Positions 44,479 through 53,823 are shown, counted from the first letter of the stretch. The stretch: DNA of 64,000 bases from Pseudofrankia coriaricola (GCF_001854805.1 NZ_MBLO01000261.1:36570-100569), one strand, 5' to 3'. The notes: a model not told the origin generated them from the letters alone. Translations and numbers: made by a program.

Positions 44479-45204
44479 TCACTCCTCCTCGCCGGGGTCG
44501 GGGCCGGGGCGGCGGCGGGGGCGGATGACGCGGGCGGTGCCTGATCCGGGGCGGGGGCGGATGGTCCAGCTCGCGACCCAGGCCGCGTCATCGGGGCCGT
44601 CGGCGGGGGTGAGACCGGGCGGCGGCTCGTCACCGGAGTCCCCGACAGGCTGGGGCGACGAACTGGGGGCACGGCGGGAGCAGAGCTCCCAGATGCTGGC
44701 CGGGGGCTCGCCGGCGAGCCGGACCGCGTGCGACACGGCGATGAACCCGCCTTCGGGCCGCGGGCGCTGGGCGCTGGTGACGACGGCGGCCGGCTGGCCG
44801 GTCACCGCGCGGGTATCGCGCAGCCAGCCGGCGACCGCGACGGCGACCGCCGTCGCGCGCATCGGGACACCTCTCCAGTGCAGCACCACCGCGATGTTGT
44901 TCACCTCGGCGAACCGGACCGCGACCCGGACCAGCGCACGCTCGTAGACGCCGATGAACTCCCCGTCGCCGGTCGGGAGCCGCCGCCCGCCGCCGCGTAC
45001 CGGCGGGGCGCTGGCCCGCAGCACGATCAGCCCGTCCTCGTCCGGCACGGAGAAGCCCTCGGGCACCAGAGCGAAATCCACCCAGCCGGTCTCTGTCCGG
45101 ACCTGGGCATGGATGCCGGGCAGGCCGTCGGTCACGACCATGACCGCGTCGACCCATGTACGCCGCAATACCCGCCTGCTTTGCATTTCGATGACCAGTC
45201 GCAT
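44479..45204 (-). CDS. Uncharacterised protein
   Basis: 241 residues; no family recognised. The first 130 residues have alternating strand/helix text (VMVVTDGLPGIHAQVRTETG, VDFALVPEGFSVPDEDGLIV, ALVRVAVRFAEVNNIAVVLH), and the last 90 are Pro/Arg/Gly-rich and probably disordered. No transmembrane segment. Its gene is divergent from the HTH-TPR regulator with 549 bp between them, so co-control is possible. Confidence 0.5.
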   Translation of the reverse strand: MRLVIEMQSRRVLRRTWVDAVMVVTDGLPGIHAQVRTETGWVDFALVPEGFSVPDEDGLIVLRASAPPVRGGGRRLPTGDGEFIGVYERALVRVAVRFAEVNNIAVVLHWRGVPMRATAVAVAVAGWLRDTRAVTGQPAAVVTSAQRPRPEGGFIAVSHAVRLAGEPPASIWELCSRRAPSSSPQPVGDSGDEPPPGLTPADGPDDAAWVASWTIRPRPGSGTARVIRPRRRPGPDPGEEE

Positions 45205-45753
45205 TCATGTTCATGGTGCCTGGTGGGTGATAAGCCGTGGCAATGCTTCGTCGAAGCACCGCGGCCGGCCGGGCGCGCTTCCCGCGCCGATTCCGCCATG
45301 TTGTTGTGCACCCCCGTAGTGGTCAGGCGTCGCGAGCGGCACGGAGAGGGTCCGCTCGCGCTCCCGTCCTCCGCCCGCGCGTCGGCGCGGCGGCCCTGGG
45401 AAGGCCGCGCGGGTGGGCGGTTGCGGCGCGGAGATCTGGCGGGGCTCGGTCCGTGCCTTACGGTGCGCCGACCACGCTGTCGGCCCACCATTGTCGGGTC
45501 CGGCCGGCCCCGGGGAGCGGTGCCGGTCGAGCCCGTCGTGTGTAGCTTCAACTCCGCACGGCAGCGGATCCAGCACGTTCGGCTAATCGGGATAGACGGA
45601 GGGCCGGCGGGGAACCATTGGGAGTGATCCCCTATTAGCCGTTCCGTTAGCCGTTCCGTTAGCCGTTGGACCACCTTTAGGTGATGGGGCCAATCGGCCT
45701 ACCCGCATAGGCCGTTATGCTCGGCGTGGACATGGAAGGAGCGTCTGACGCCA
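45205..45753. other. Long divergent intergenic region with repeats
   Basis: No gene seen. The 12-bp tandem repeat near its right end is listed separately. A reverse-oriented copy of the core (CGGCTAATC, 45583-45591) lies 44 bp upstream of it. It should carry the promoters of both flanking genes. Confidence 0.5.
45635..45670. repeat. 12-bp tandem repeat upstream of HTH-TPR regulator
   Basis: Units TTAGCCGTTCCG (45635-45646), TTAGCCGTTCCG (45647-45658) and TTAGCCGTTGGA (45659-45670). Spacing near one helical turn fits cooperative binding of a regulator; the neighbouring HTH protein is the obvious candidate. Confidence 0.65.
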
Positions 45754-47496
45754 ATGGCTCCGAGTGTGCGCCACTGCTGGGACCCGGATCGACTGCGACG
45801 GTACCGGGAACGCCACGGGCTGACGCTCGACCAGGTGGCTGACGCGATACGCAATCTGGCGCTCGCGGGTTTCACGCCGCCGAACGCCACGTTTCAGACA
45901 GTTGGCCGGCACGAGCGCGGGGAGTCATATCCAGGGCCGCGCTACCAGCGGGCCTACCGCGAGTTGTACGGCGCCTCCGAAGTCGCGCTGGGCTTCCGCG
46001 CGCCGCTGCCTTCCGAGGTGGCCGCCACTGGCCGCCCGGCGCCGCGCGGGCCCGCGGGTGCCCGCCGGCCGCGCCTGAGCGGGCTGACCGATCTGGACAG
46101 GCTGGCCCAGCTCGCCGACATGGCCGATCTCGCGGATCTGGCCGACCCGCCGCCGGGCTCGCCGGACCGCGCAGGCGACCTACCGGGGCCGCGGGATGCG
46201 GACGACCCGGCCCGAGGCTCGCGGCCGTCACCGGACGAGCCGTCCGCGCGCCGGCGAGCCCGCGGCCAGGCCGTGTTCGCGCGGGCCGTCACCGCCACGT
46301 CGGAGCCGGCCAGTGGCCGGGCCGCCGCGAGGGCGAACGTGGCCGGGCGCGCCGCCGCGCGCGCGGCGCTGGCGACCCGGCTGTCCACCATGGTCATACC
46401 GCCGGTGTCGCTGGACGGCTACGAGTCCGACGCGCTCACCGTGCTGGGGCCCGCGGCCGACATCGATCTGGGCACGGGTGCGCCGACAGGAGTGCAGGAG
46501 GCGGCCGCCCGGGCGCTCACCTCCACCCGGCTGCGCGACGCGGCCAGCCGGGTGGCCAGGGCGGCCGACGCCCCGCTCGCCGACGCGCTGTCGGTGATTC
46601 TCGCCGCGCAGCGGGAGGTCGAGGACACCGTCGGCTCGGCGCCACTGCTCGGCCCGGTCACCGCCCAGCTCGCCGCGCTGATGCCGCTGGTGATCGAGGC
46701 ACGAGGCCCGGCCCGCCAGGCGATGGTCGACGTCGCCGCGCAGTGGGCCCAGTTCGCCGGCTGGCTGCACGCCAACACCGGCGCGACCGCGCAGGCCCGG
46801 GTCTGGCTTGACCGCGCCGCGGAGTGGGCCGCCGAGTCGGACAACCAGAGCCTGACCGCGAACATCCTCAGCTACAAGGGCCACCTCGCCTGGGAGGCGT
46901 GCGCCGTCGGCCCGCTCATCGGCCTGTCCCAGGCCGCTCAGCGGGTCCCGGTCGTCTATCCCGGCCAGCACGCCTACGACGCCGGGCAGGAGGCCCGTGG
47001 ACACGCCATGGCCGGCGACGCGCGGGCCACCGACCGCAAGCTCGGCGAGGCCCGCGAGCTGTGGCGTAAGGCCAGCGAATTCCCTGACGGCCCGCCGCCG
47101 TGGAGCTACTACTTCTCGCCGGCGTTCGCCCGGCTGCAGGAGGGGCTCGCGCATCGTTACCTGGCACGCGTCGACCCCCGGCGGGCGCGCCAGGCAGCCG
47201 GGGACCTGAGTGCCGGTCTCGCCGGCCTGCCGGAGGAGATGCGCCGCGCCGAGTGGGCGGCCGAGTACGTCTACCACCTCGCCGTCGCCCACATCCACAC
47301 CGACGAGGCGGAACAGGCCTGCGCGGACACCCTGGACGCCGCGGCGATCGCCCGGGCCACCGGCTCCCGCCGGGTCATGAACCAGGTGCGCAGCCTTCAC
47401 GACCGCGTCGCCGAGCGCTGGCCGACGCTCGCCGCCGTCACCGAGCTCACCGACCAGCTGCACCACCCCGAGCGGCCCGGACGCCCGGAGGCGTAG
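45754..47496 (+). CDS. HTH-TPR transcriptional regulator
   Basis: 580 residues. The N-terminus (LRRYRERHGLTLDQVADAI then FQTVGRHERGESYPG) resembles an XRE-type helix-turn-helix with an insertion. A 150-residue linker (Pro/Ala/Arg-rich) follows, then helical repeats from about 205 to 570 (ARQAMVDVAAQWAQFAGWLH, ARVWLDRAAEWAAESDNQSL, DRKLGEARELWRKASEF, DTLDAAAIARATGSRRVMNQ) that look like TPRs of the actinobacterial SARP/Frankia regulator type. Probable transcription factor controlled by a peptide or protein bound to the TPRs. Target unknown. Confidence 0.72.
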   Translation: MAPSVRHCWDPDRLRRYRERHGLTLDQVADAIRNLALAGFTPPNATFQTVGRHERGESYPGPRYQRAYRELYGASEVALGFRAPLPSEVAATGRPAPRGPAGARRPRLSGLTDLDRLAQLADMADLADLADPPPGSPDRAGDLPGPRDADDPARGSRPSPDEPSARRRARGQAVFARAVTATSEPASGRAAARANVAGRAAARAALATRLSTMVIPPVSLDGYESDALTVLGPAADIDLGTGAPTGVQEAAARALTSTRLRDAASRVARAADAPLADALSVILAAQREVEDTVGSAPLLGPVTAQLAALMPLVIEARGPARQAMVDVAAQWAQFAGWLHANTGATAQARVWLDRAAEWAAESDNQSLTANILSYKGHLAWEACAVGPLIGLSQAAQRVPVVYPGQHAYDAGQEARGHAMAGDARATDRKLGEARELWRKASEFPDGPPPWSYYFSPAFARLQEGLAHRYLARVDPRRARQAAGDLSAGLAGLPEEMRRAEWAAEYVYHLAVAHIHTDEAEQACADTLDAAAIARATGSRRVMNQVRSLHDRVAERWPTLAAVTELTDQLHHPERPGRPEA

Positions 47497-48187
47497 CGGC
47501 CCAGGCGTAGCGGCCCAGGCGTGGCGGGCCCGGCCGCGCCAGGCTGGCTCCGGCGGCGCATGGCCAGCCCGCGTCCGGGGCGGGGCGACGCACGCGCGAA
47601 GGCGAGGGGCGCCCGGCGGCGTGTGCCTACCGCCGCGTGGAAAACTCCGTGAGTGCCCGCCACGCCTCGCGGCGCGGGTGGGAGGGAGACGGCCCGCGGT
47701 TCTGGTATCGGCCACGGACTCCGGGCACGGGTGCTCTGGCCACTTTTCGCGCCGGGCCGGAGGCAATACCCGGGCCGGATTGATATTTCGGTCCTGTTGC
47801 GGCGCGGTAAGCAGGTGAGGCGGCGTCCGCACATTGCGGGCCCGGGAGATGTGAGGGCAACCGAGATCGTCCCCGTGAGGCGCGATGCGTTACCCGGATG
47901 AGGCCGTGACGAAATTGACAGGACATGGCCCGCGGCGATGCTGGCCGGTATCGTCGGCGGGGCACGGGCCCGGGCTGGCCGCATTGCCAGCGGGGACTGA
48001 CGCCAGCGACGGCGTCTGACGGGCGATACGCGCCTTCCCGCGCCGGTCATGCGTCCCAGGGATGCCGGCGACGCCAGGCCAGGAAAGATCCCGTCATATA
48101 CATCGGCCCGGGACCACCTTGGTCGGGAACAGGCGCCTGATGGCGGGGATACTCAGCGCCCCCGCCCTGGCCAGCGAGGGAGGCGGC
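47497..48187. other. Intergenic region before nnaR-like gene
   Basis: No gene seen in 690 bp; the open frames have no protein-like text. A 15-bp tandem repeat (GGCGTAGCGGCCCA) spans about 47489-47525, straddling the end of the TPR gene. Confidence 0.45.
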
Positions 48188-49318
48188 ATGTCGGAACCGA
48201 ATCCCGGCCCGGTACCCCCGCTGCTCGGATTCACCATCGGCCTGACCGCCGCCCGCCGCCGCGACGAGCTCGCCAGCCTGCTGGAACGGCGCGGCGCCAA
48301 GGTCGTCCAGGCGCCGGCGCTGCGGATCGTGCCGCTCGAGGACGACGGCCGGCTGCTGGAGGCGACCAGGGCGTGCCTGGCCGCGCCGCTGGACGCGGTG
48401 GTCGCCACCACCGGGATCGGGTTCCGCGGCTGGATGGAGGCCGCGCACGGCTGGGGGCTGGGCGACGAGCTGTCCGGCGGGCTCGCCGCCGCGCGGCTGT
48501 TCACCCGCGGCCCGAAGGTCACCGGGGCGGTGCGCGCCGCCGGTCTTTCGGAGTGCTGGTCGCCGGTCTCCGAGTCGGGCGCCGAACTGCTCGACCACCT
48601 GCTCGGCCAGGACCTGCGCGGCAAGCGGATCGCCGTCCAGCTGCACGGCGAGCCACTGCCGGGCATGATCGACGGGCTGCGGGCCGCCGGCGCGGATGTC
48701 GTCGAGGTCCCGGTCTACCGCTGGGAGCCGCCGGAGGACTCACGGCCGGTACGCAAGCTCGTCGAGCAGGTCGTGTCCGGCGGTGTGGACGCGCTCGCGT
48801 TCACCAGCGCCCCCGCGGTCGCCAGCCTACTGGCCACGGCGACGGAGCTCGGCCAGCGCGAGGCGCTCGTCGAGGCCATGAGTGGGCCGGTGCTGGCCGC
48901 CTGCGTCGGGCCGGTGTGCGCCGGGCCGCTGCGCCTCCTGGGCATCCCGACCGTCCATCCGGAGCGGTTCCGGCTCGGCGCGCTGGTCCGCACGGTCTGC
49001 GAGGAACTGCCCGCGCGGCGCGCCCGCGAAGTCGACGCCGGCGGGCACCGGCTGCGGGTGCAGGGCTGCGCGGTGGTCGTCGACGGCGGCCGGACGGTCA
49101 TGCTCGCGCCGAAGGCGGCGGCGGTGCTCGTCGCGCTCGCCGAGCGGCCGGGCAGGGTGCTCTCCCGCGCCGAGCTGCTCACCCGCACCGGCGCGGGCGC
49201 CGGCGCCGACGAGCACGCGATGGAGATGACGGTCGCCCGGCTGCGGACGGCGCTGGGCCCGGCCGGCCGGGCCATCGAGACCGTCCTCAAGCGCGGCTAC
49301 CGCCTCGCCGCCGGCTGA
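48188..49318 (+). CDS. nnaR: NnaR-like regulator: uroporphyrinogen-III synthase domain with winged helix
   Basis: 376 residues. Residues 1-265 match HemD (uroporphyrinogen-III synthase): FTIGLTAARRRDELASLLER, RIVPLEDDGRLLEATRACLA, DAVVATTGIGFRGWMEAA, GKRIAVQLHGEPLPGMIDGL. The C-terminal 100 residues form a Trans_reg_C winged helix (VMLAPKAAAVLVALAERPGR, LLTRTGAGAGADEHAMEMTV, VLKRGYRLAAG). This fusion next to narK is the NnaR pattern known from Streptomyces, where it works with GlnR to activate nitrate/nitrite assimilation. The ATG at 48188 follows GAGGGAGG by 2-8 nt; earlier in-frame starts are possible. Whether the HemD part is catalytic is unknown. Confidence 0.82.
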   Translation: MSEPNPGPVPPLLGFTIGLTAARRRDELASLLERRGAKVVQAPALRIVPLEDDGRLLEATRACLAAPLDAVVATTGIGFRGWMEAAHGWGLGDELSGGLAAARLFTRGPKVTGAVRAAGLSECWSPVSESGAELLDHLLGQDLRGKRIAVQLHGEPLPGMIDGLRAAGADVVEVPVYRWEPPEDSRPVRKLVEQVVSGGVDALAFTSAPAVASLLATATELGQREALVEAMSGPVLAACVGPVCAGPLRLLGIPTVHPERFRLGALVRTVCEELPARRAREVDAGGHRLRVQGCAVVVDGGRTVMLAPKAAAVLVALAERPGRVLSRAELLTRTGAGAGADEHAMEMTVARLRTALGPAGRAIETVLKRGYRLAAG

Positions 49319-49592
49319 CCGCCCGCGCGTGCTCGGGACGGCGGTGCGCCGGCCCGAGCCGGCACGCATTCCAGCTCACCGGTGCCCGGTTTCGCATCGA
49401 CGGTCCGCTCACATCGGCCGCGCGAGCGGCGTGAGCGAAAGGATCAAGAATCGTCACCGCCGGAGGCCGCCGCCGTAACGGCGGCTTCCTACTTTCATGT
49501 CGGACCCGGTACCCAGCATCGGGCCGGGCCGGCGGCGGCGTGAAATTCTCTTGCCCGCCCGCAGGGCCCCGGGCGCGGCGAAGGGAAATGAC

Positions 49593-50969
49593 ATGAGTAC
49601 GACGGCGGAAGGTTTCCGGCCGGTAGACGGGGTGGCCGCGCCGGCCAAATCGGGCCGGTGGATCGACGACTGGCGGCCGGAGGACCCGGTGTTCTGGGAG
49701 AACACCGGGGCGCGCATCGCCCGTCGAAACCTGGTCTTCTCGATTTTCTCCGAGCACATCGGCTTCTCAATCTGGAGCCTGTGGTCAGTCATCGTCCTTT
49801 TCCTCGGCCCCAAGTACCACATCGACCCGGCCGGCAAGTTCCTGCTCACCACCGTCCCGACGCTGACCGGCGCGACGCTTCGGCTGCCGTACACGTTCGC
49901 CGTCGCGAAGTTCGGTGGCCGCAACTGGACGATCGTCTCCGCGGTGATGCTGCTGGTGCCGCTCGCGGTCACCGCGGTCATTCTGAAGCCCGGCGTCAGC
50001 TACACCACCCTGTTGATCACGGCCGCGATCGCCGGCGTCGGCGGTGGCAACTTCGCCTCCTCCATGGCCAACATCAACACGTTCTACCCCGACCGGTTCA
50101 AGGGCCGCGCGCTCGGCCTGAACGCCGGCGGCGGCAACCTCGGCGTCGCGGCCGTCCAGCTGGTCGGGCTGCTGGTGCTGGCGACGGCGGGCAAGGAGCA
50201 CCCGCGGCTGATCCTGGCGATCTACCTGCCGCTGATCGTGCTGTCGGTGCTGGGCGCGGTCCTGTTCATGGACAACATCTCCTCGGCCCGCAACGACACC
50301 CACGCGATGCGCGACGTCGCCCGTGACGGCCACACCTGGGTCATGTCGCTGCTCTACATCGGCACCTTCGGCTCGTTCATCGGGTTCGGCTTCGCCTTCG
50401 GCCAGGTGCTCCAGGTGCAGTTCAAGGCCGACTTCTCCACGCCCATCAAGGCCGCCTACCTGACGTTCCTCGGCCCGCTGGTCGGCTCGCTGATCCGGCC
50501 GGTGGGGGGCATCCTCGCCGACCGCCTCGGCGGCGCGCGGGTGACCTTCGCGAACTTCGTGGCGATGGCGGCGAGCGCCGGACTGGTGCTCGCGGCGTCG
50601 TTGGCGAAGTCGCTGCCCCTGTTCCTCGTCGGCTTCCTGCTGCTGTTCGCCTTCACCGGTATCGGCAACGGCTCCACCTACAAGATGATCCCGGCGATCT
50701 TCCGGGCGAAGGCGGTCCTCGCCGGCGACCCGGACGTGGACGCCGCCAACCGGGAGGCGCGCCGCCTGTCCGGCGCGCTCATCGGGCTCGCCGGCGCGAT
50801 CGGCGCCTTCGGCGGCGTGCTGGTGAACCTGGCCTTCCGCGAGTCGTTCCTGACGTACAAGACCGGCAACGGCGCCTACATCGTCTTCATCGCCTTCTAC
50901 GCACTCTGCTTCGTCGTCACCTGGGCCGTCTATCTGCGCCCGTCTCCCCGCCGCCTCCCCGGCATCTGA
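49593..50969 (+). CDS. narK: NarK-type nitrate/nitrite transporter (MFS)
   Basis: 458 residues, 12 transmembrane helices. The nitrate signature motifs are both present: GVGGGNFASSMANINTFYPD then RFKGRALGLNAGGGNLG (about 148-183) and FAFTGIGNGSTYKMIPAIF (second motif). The substrate Arg in helix 2 (TLRLPY, Arg97) is kept. It imports nitrate and/or exports nitrite. The ATG at 49593 follows AAGGGA. The gene is 274 bp after the nnaR-like gene on the same strand; a small hairpin (49469-49485) lies between. No nitrite or nitrate reductase genes are in the window. Confidence 0.93.
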   Translation: MSTTAEGFRPVDGVAAPAKSGRWIDDWRPEDPVFWENTGARIARRNLVFSIFSEHIGFSIWSLWSVIVLFLGPKYHIDPAGKFLLTTVPTLTGATLRLPYTFAVAKFGGRNWTIVSAVMLLVPLAVTAVILKPGVSYTTLLITAAIAGVGGGNFASSMANINTFYPDRFKGRALGLNAGGGNLGVAAVQLVGLLVLATAGKEHPRLILAIYLPLIVLSVLGAVLFMDNISSARNDTHAMRDVARDGHTWVMSLLYIGTFGSFIGFGFAFGQVLQVQFKADFSTPIKAAYLTFLGPLVGSLIRPVGGILADRLGGARVTFANFVAMAASAGLVLAASLAKSLPLFLVGFLLLFAFTGIGNGSTYKMIPAIFRAKAVLAGDPDVDAANREARRLSGALIGLAGAIGAFGGVLVNLAFRESFLTYKTGNGAYIVFIAFYALCFVVTWAVYLRPSPRRLPGI

Positions 50970-51022
50970 CCCGCCCGGCGGGGCTGGTGGCGAGGCGCGG
51001 AGCGCCTCGCCACCAGCCCGCC

Positions 51023-51520
51023 TCAGGAGGGGAGGGACTCGCGGAGGCGGTCGGAGCGGGCGATCTTGGCGTCGAGCTCGTCGCGGAACGAGTCGAGGCG
51101 CTTGATCTTGGCTTCCACCTGGTCTCGCAGCTTCAGGTAGGCCTCGCGGGCCTCGTCGAGCAGGCGGGCCCGGTCCTCGTCGCCGGAGGCCGCCTTCCAG
51201 TCGTTGCGGACCCGGGCCAGCCGGTCCTCATGGCCAAGCACCTCGCGGACCTCGTCGAGGTTGAAACCGAGGAGCTGCTGCAGCTCCCGGATCCGGCGGA
51301 CCCTCGCCAGGTCATCCGGCGCGTAGAGCCGATTCCCGCCCGTGGTGCGCCCGGACGGGGTCAGCAGGCCCATCTCCTCGTAGTAACGCAGGGAGCGCAC
51401 CGAGACGCCCACCTCGCGGGCCGCCAGCCCGATCCCGAGCAGGCCCGGCTCGCCGTCGCCCTGGCTGTCCGCTAATTCGGCGTCGCCGATGCCCCGCGTC
51501 GTCGCCGCACTGTCCGTCAT
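51023..51520 (-). CDS. MerR-family transcriptional regulator
   Basis: 165 residues. GIGLAAREVGVSVRSLRYYE then EMGLLTPSGRTTGGNRLYAP is the winged helix; the dimerisation helices are RIRELQQLLGFNLDEVREVL and a long charged coiled coil to the end. The N-terminal 25 residues are acidic and disordered. No metal-binding Cys are visible. It is next to, and transcribed in the same direction as, the DHA2 exporter, but 250 bp downstream of it in transcription order, so it may act on the exporter's promoter. Confidence 0.87.
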   Translation of the reverse strand: MTDSAATTRGIGDAELADSQGDGEPGLLGIGLAAREVGVSVRSLRYYEEMGLLTPSGRTTGGNRLYAPDDLARVRRIRELQQLLGFNLDEVREVLGHEDRLARVRNDWKAASGDEDRARLLDEAREAYLKLRDQVEAKIKRLDSFRDELDAKIARSDRLRESLPS

Positions 51521-51642
51521 GGTCCCAGTATTCCCAGGGAACCGGCCCGTCCACAGGACGCCGGACGGCCGAACCAGATGTCCCGCCCATCACCCCGGCC
51601 ATCCACAGTGGTCGGCGACGGCCGACGACCGCCCCATGCCGG

Positions 51643-51795
51643 GCCACCAAAGCACCACGTCGTGTATCGAGCCACCAAAGACCACGTCGGGGTCCCCATG
51701 GGGCTATGCCGAGTTTTCGAGGGGGCGACCCTGACATCCGGATCGCATCCATGGGGCTATGCCGAGCCGGCTCAAGCGTGACCCCTGACATCCGG
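51643..51795. repeat. Interlaced direct repeats between exporter and merR
   Basis: GCCACCAAAG-cACCACGTCG (51643-51662) recurs at 51671-51690. CCATGGGGCTATGCCGAG (51696-51713) recurs at 51749-51766, and CCCTGACATCCGG (51729-51741) recurs at 51783-51795, both about 53-54 bp apart. The last copy overlaps the 3' end of the exporter gene. Confidence 0.7.
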
Positions 51796-53805
51796 GTCCG
51801 TGGCTGCCCCGCCGCCCACGGCCACGGCCTCGTCGACAGTCGCCTCGGCCGGATCCATGCCGCCCACACCGCCGACGCCGATCTCGTCCGCGGCGACGTC
51901 ACCGGAGGCGGCCAGGCCCGAGGCGGTCTCGGCGGCGAGCGTCCGGTGCACCCGCGGGTCGTGTCCGCCGCGCATCCAGGAGATCACGGCGGCGAGCAGG
52001 CACGCGAGGGCCGCGAAGACGAACGCGAGGTGCAGGCCGTCGCCGAACGGGCCGGAGATGAGGTGCGGGAAGAACTCCTGGCCGGTCAGGTAGTCGGCCT
52101 TGCCCGGCGGCAGGGTCGACAGCGTGTCATCGCCGAGCAGCTGCTTGATCGGGTTGTAGCCCAGGAACGCGGCGAACAGGCTGCCGACCGGCGGGATCCC
52201 GGCGATCTCATGCGCCTTACCGCTGGCGACGCCCTGCCCGACCAGGCCCGAGTAGAGCGTGTTCGGCAGCGACGCGGCGAGGCCCAGGCCGATGACGGTG
52301 AAGAAGACGCCGATGGACAACACCTGCGCCGAGTTCTGGAACGTGTTGAGCATGCCCGCGCCCGCGCCGCGCCGGTTGGTGGGCAGCGAGTTCATGACGC
52401 TGGTGGTGTTCGGCGCGGCGAACAGCCCCATCGACATGCCGATCAGCAGCAGGGCCAGCGCGAACCAGATGTAGCTGAAGTCGATCGGGATGACGTCGAA
52501 GATCGCGAAGGCGGCCGCGCTGATGACCATGCCGAACGTGGCGAACGGCCGTGCGCCGTAGCGGTCGGTGAGCCGGCCGGCGATCGGGCCGGCGATGAGG
52601 AAGCCGACGGTCATCGGGATCATGTAGACGCCGGCCCACAGCGGGGTGCGCTCGAAGCTGTAGCCGTGCAGCGGCAGCCAGATGCCCTGCAGCCAGATGA
52701 TCAGCATGAACTGCAGTCCGCCACGGGCGAGGGCGCCGAGCATGCCTGCGATCGCGCCCATCGTGAATGCCCTGTTCTTGAACAGCTCCAGGGCGAACAT
52801 CGGGTCGGGCACGCGCGTCTCGATGAAGCAGAACGCGATCAGCACGACCACGCCGCCGATCATCGAGGTGAGCACGAACGGGTTCGTCCAGCCCATGGTG
52901 TGCCCGCCGTAGGGCTGCAGCCCGTACACGATGCCGACCAGGACCGCGATCAGCCCGACCGCGAACGTGAGATTGCCGGCCCAGTCGATGCGCGCCGGCG
53001 TCCGCACGCCGTTGTCCTTCAGCTTCAGATAGGCCCAGATGGTGCCGAAGATGCCGAACGGCACGGACACGACGAAGACCAGATGCCACTCGATCGGCGC
53101 GAGCAGACCGCCGATCAGCAGGCCGAGGAACGACCCGGAGATGGCCGCGACGCCGTTGACGCCGATCGCGAAGCCGCGCTGGTCGGCCGGGAACGCGTCG
53201 GTGATGATGGCCGTCGAGTTGGCCATCAGCATCGCGCCGCCGATGCCCTGGACAACCCGGACGATGATGATCCACAGTGCCGCCGCGTCGCCGTGCATCC
53301 AGGTGACGGCCAGCAGGATCGAGGCGGCGGTGAACACCGCGAAGCCGAGGTTGTAGCAACGGACCCGGCCGAACATGTCGCCGACCCGGCCGAGGCTCAC
53401 CACCAGCACCGACGTGACGAGCATGAAGCCCATCAGGATCCAGAGGAAGTACGACGTGTTCCCCGGCGCCAGCGGGTCGATCTTGATGCCCCGGAAGATG
53501 TCCGGCAGCGCGATCAGCAGGATCGACGCGTTGATCGTCGCCATCAGGATGCCGATGGTCGTGTTGATCAGGACGACCCACTTGTAGCCGTCATCCCGCT
53601 CGGCGCCCGCCCCCGCGACTGGCGCGCCCACCGGGCCCACCGGGCCCGCCGCGACCGGGGTGCCTGCCGCGACCGGGGTGCCTGCCGCGACCGGGGTGCC
53701 TGGGCCCGGCGGCCCGGCCGGGGCGTTGGGCGGGCTCTGTGACCGGCTTGGGCTCTTCGCTTTGCTCTCCGACGTCGCCACGTTCCCCGACGCTACTACC
53801 TCCAT
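51772..53805 (-). CDS. DHA2-family MFS exporter (14-TM, EmrB/QacA-like)
   Basis: 677 residues. After an Ala/Gly/Pro-rich cytosolic leader with a repeated GTPVAA unit, 14 transmembrane helices follow. Conserved text includes LINTTIGILMATINASILLI (motif D1), SLGRVGDMFGRVRCYNLGF (motif A) and VVQGIGGAMLMANSTAIITD (motif C-like). The C-terminal 50 residues are acidic. Proton-driven efflux of drugs, siderophores or lipids is the usual role. ATG 53805 is chosen because a 20-bp palindrome covers it; a GTG/ATG at 53874 would place that operator inside the gene. Confidence 0.9.
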   Translation of the reverse strand: MEVVASGNVATSESKAKSPSRSQSPPNAPAGPPGPGTPVAAGTPVAAGTPVAAGPVGPVGAPVAGAGAERDDGYKWVVLINTTIGILMATINASILLIALPDIFRGIKIDPLAPGNTSYFLWILMGFMLVTSVLVVSLGRVGDMFGRVRCYNLGFAVFTAASILLAVTWMHGDAAALWIIIVRVVQGIGGAMLMANSTAIITDAFPADQRGFAIGVNGVAAISGSFLGLLIGGLLAPIEWHLVFVVSVPFGIFGTIWAYLKLKDNGVRTPARIDWAGNLTFAVGLIAVLVGIVYGLQPYGGHTMGWTNPFVLTSMIGGVVVLIAFCFIETRVPDPMFALELFKNRAFTMGAIAGMLGALARGGLQFMLIIWLQGIWLPLHGYSFERTPLWAGVYMIPMTVGFLIAGPIAGRLTDRYGARPFATFGMVISAAAFAIFDVIPIDFSYIWFALALLLIGMSMGLFAAPNTTSVMNSLPTNRRGAGAGMLNTFQNSAQVLSIGVFFTVIGLGLAASLPNTLYSGLVGQGVASGKAHEIAGIPPVGSLFAAFLGYNPIKQLLGDDTLSTLPPGKADYLTGQEFFPHLISGPFGDGLHLAFVFAALACLLAAVISWMRGGHDPRVHRTLAAETASGLAASGDVAADEIGVGGVGGMDPAEATVDEAVAVGGGAATDPDVRGHA
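53651..53704 (-). repeat. 18-bp tandem repeat in exporter leader
   Basis: Three identical copies of an 18-bp unit (GCGACCGGGGTGCCTGCC on plus) at 53651-53668, 53669-53686 and 53687-53704, encoding three GTPVAA units in the exporter's N-terminal tail. Copy-number change would be in frame. Confidence 0.85.
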
Positions 53806-53823
53806 CTCACGTGAACGTGAGAT
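53804..53823. promoter_or_regulatory. Perfect 20-bp palindrome over exporter start
   Basis: ATCTCACGTGAACGTGAGAT has 9-bp perfect arms with a GA centre. It starts at the exporter's start codon. A regulator bound here would block expression directly. It is the strongest operator candidate in the window; the binder may be MerR at 51023-51520 or an unseen TetR/MarR protein. Confidence 0.75.

Noticed and set aside
47887..47914. GlnR box (GTTAC...GTGAC) upstream of nnaR
   Set aside because: Only one half-site follows the consensus, spacing is wrong, and it lies about 280 bp from the gene.
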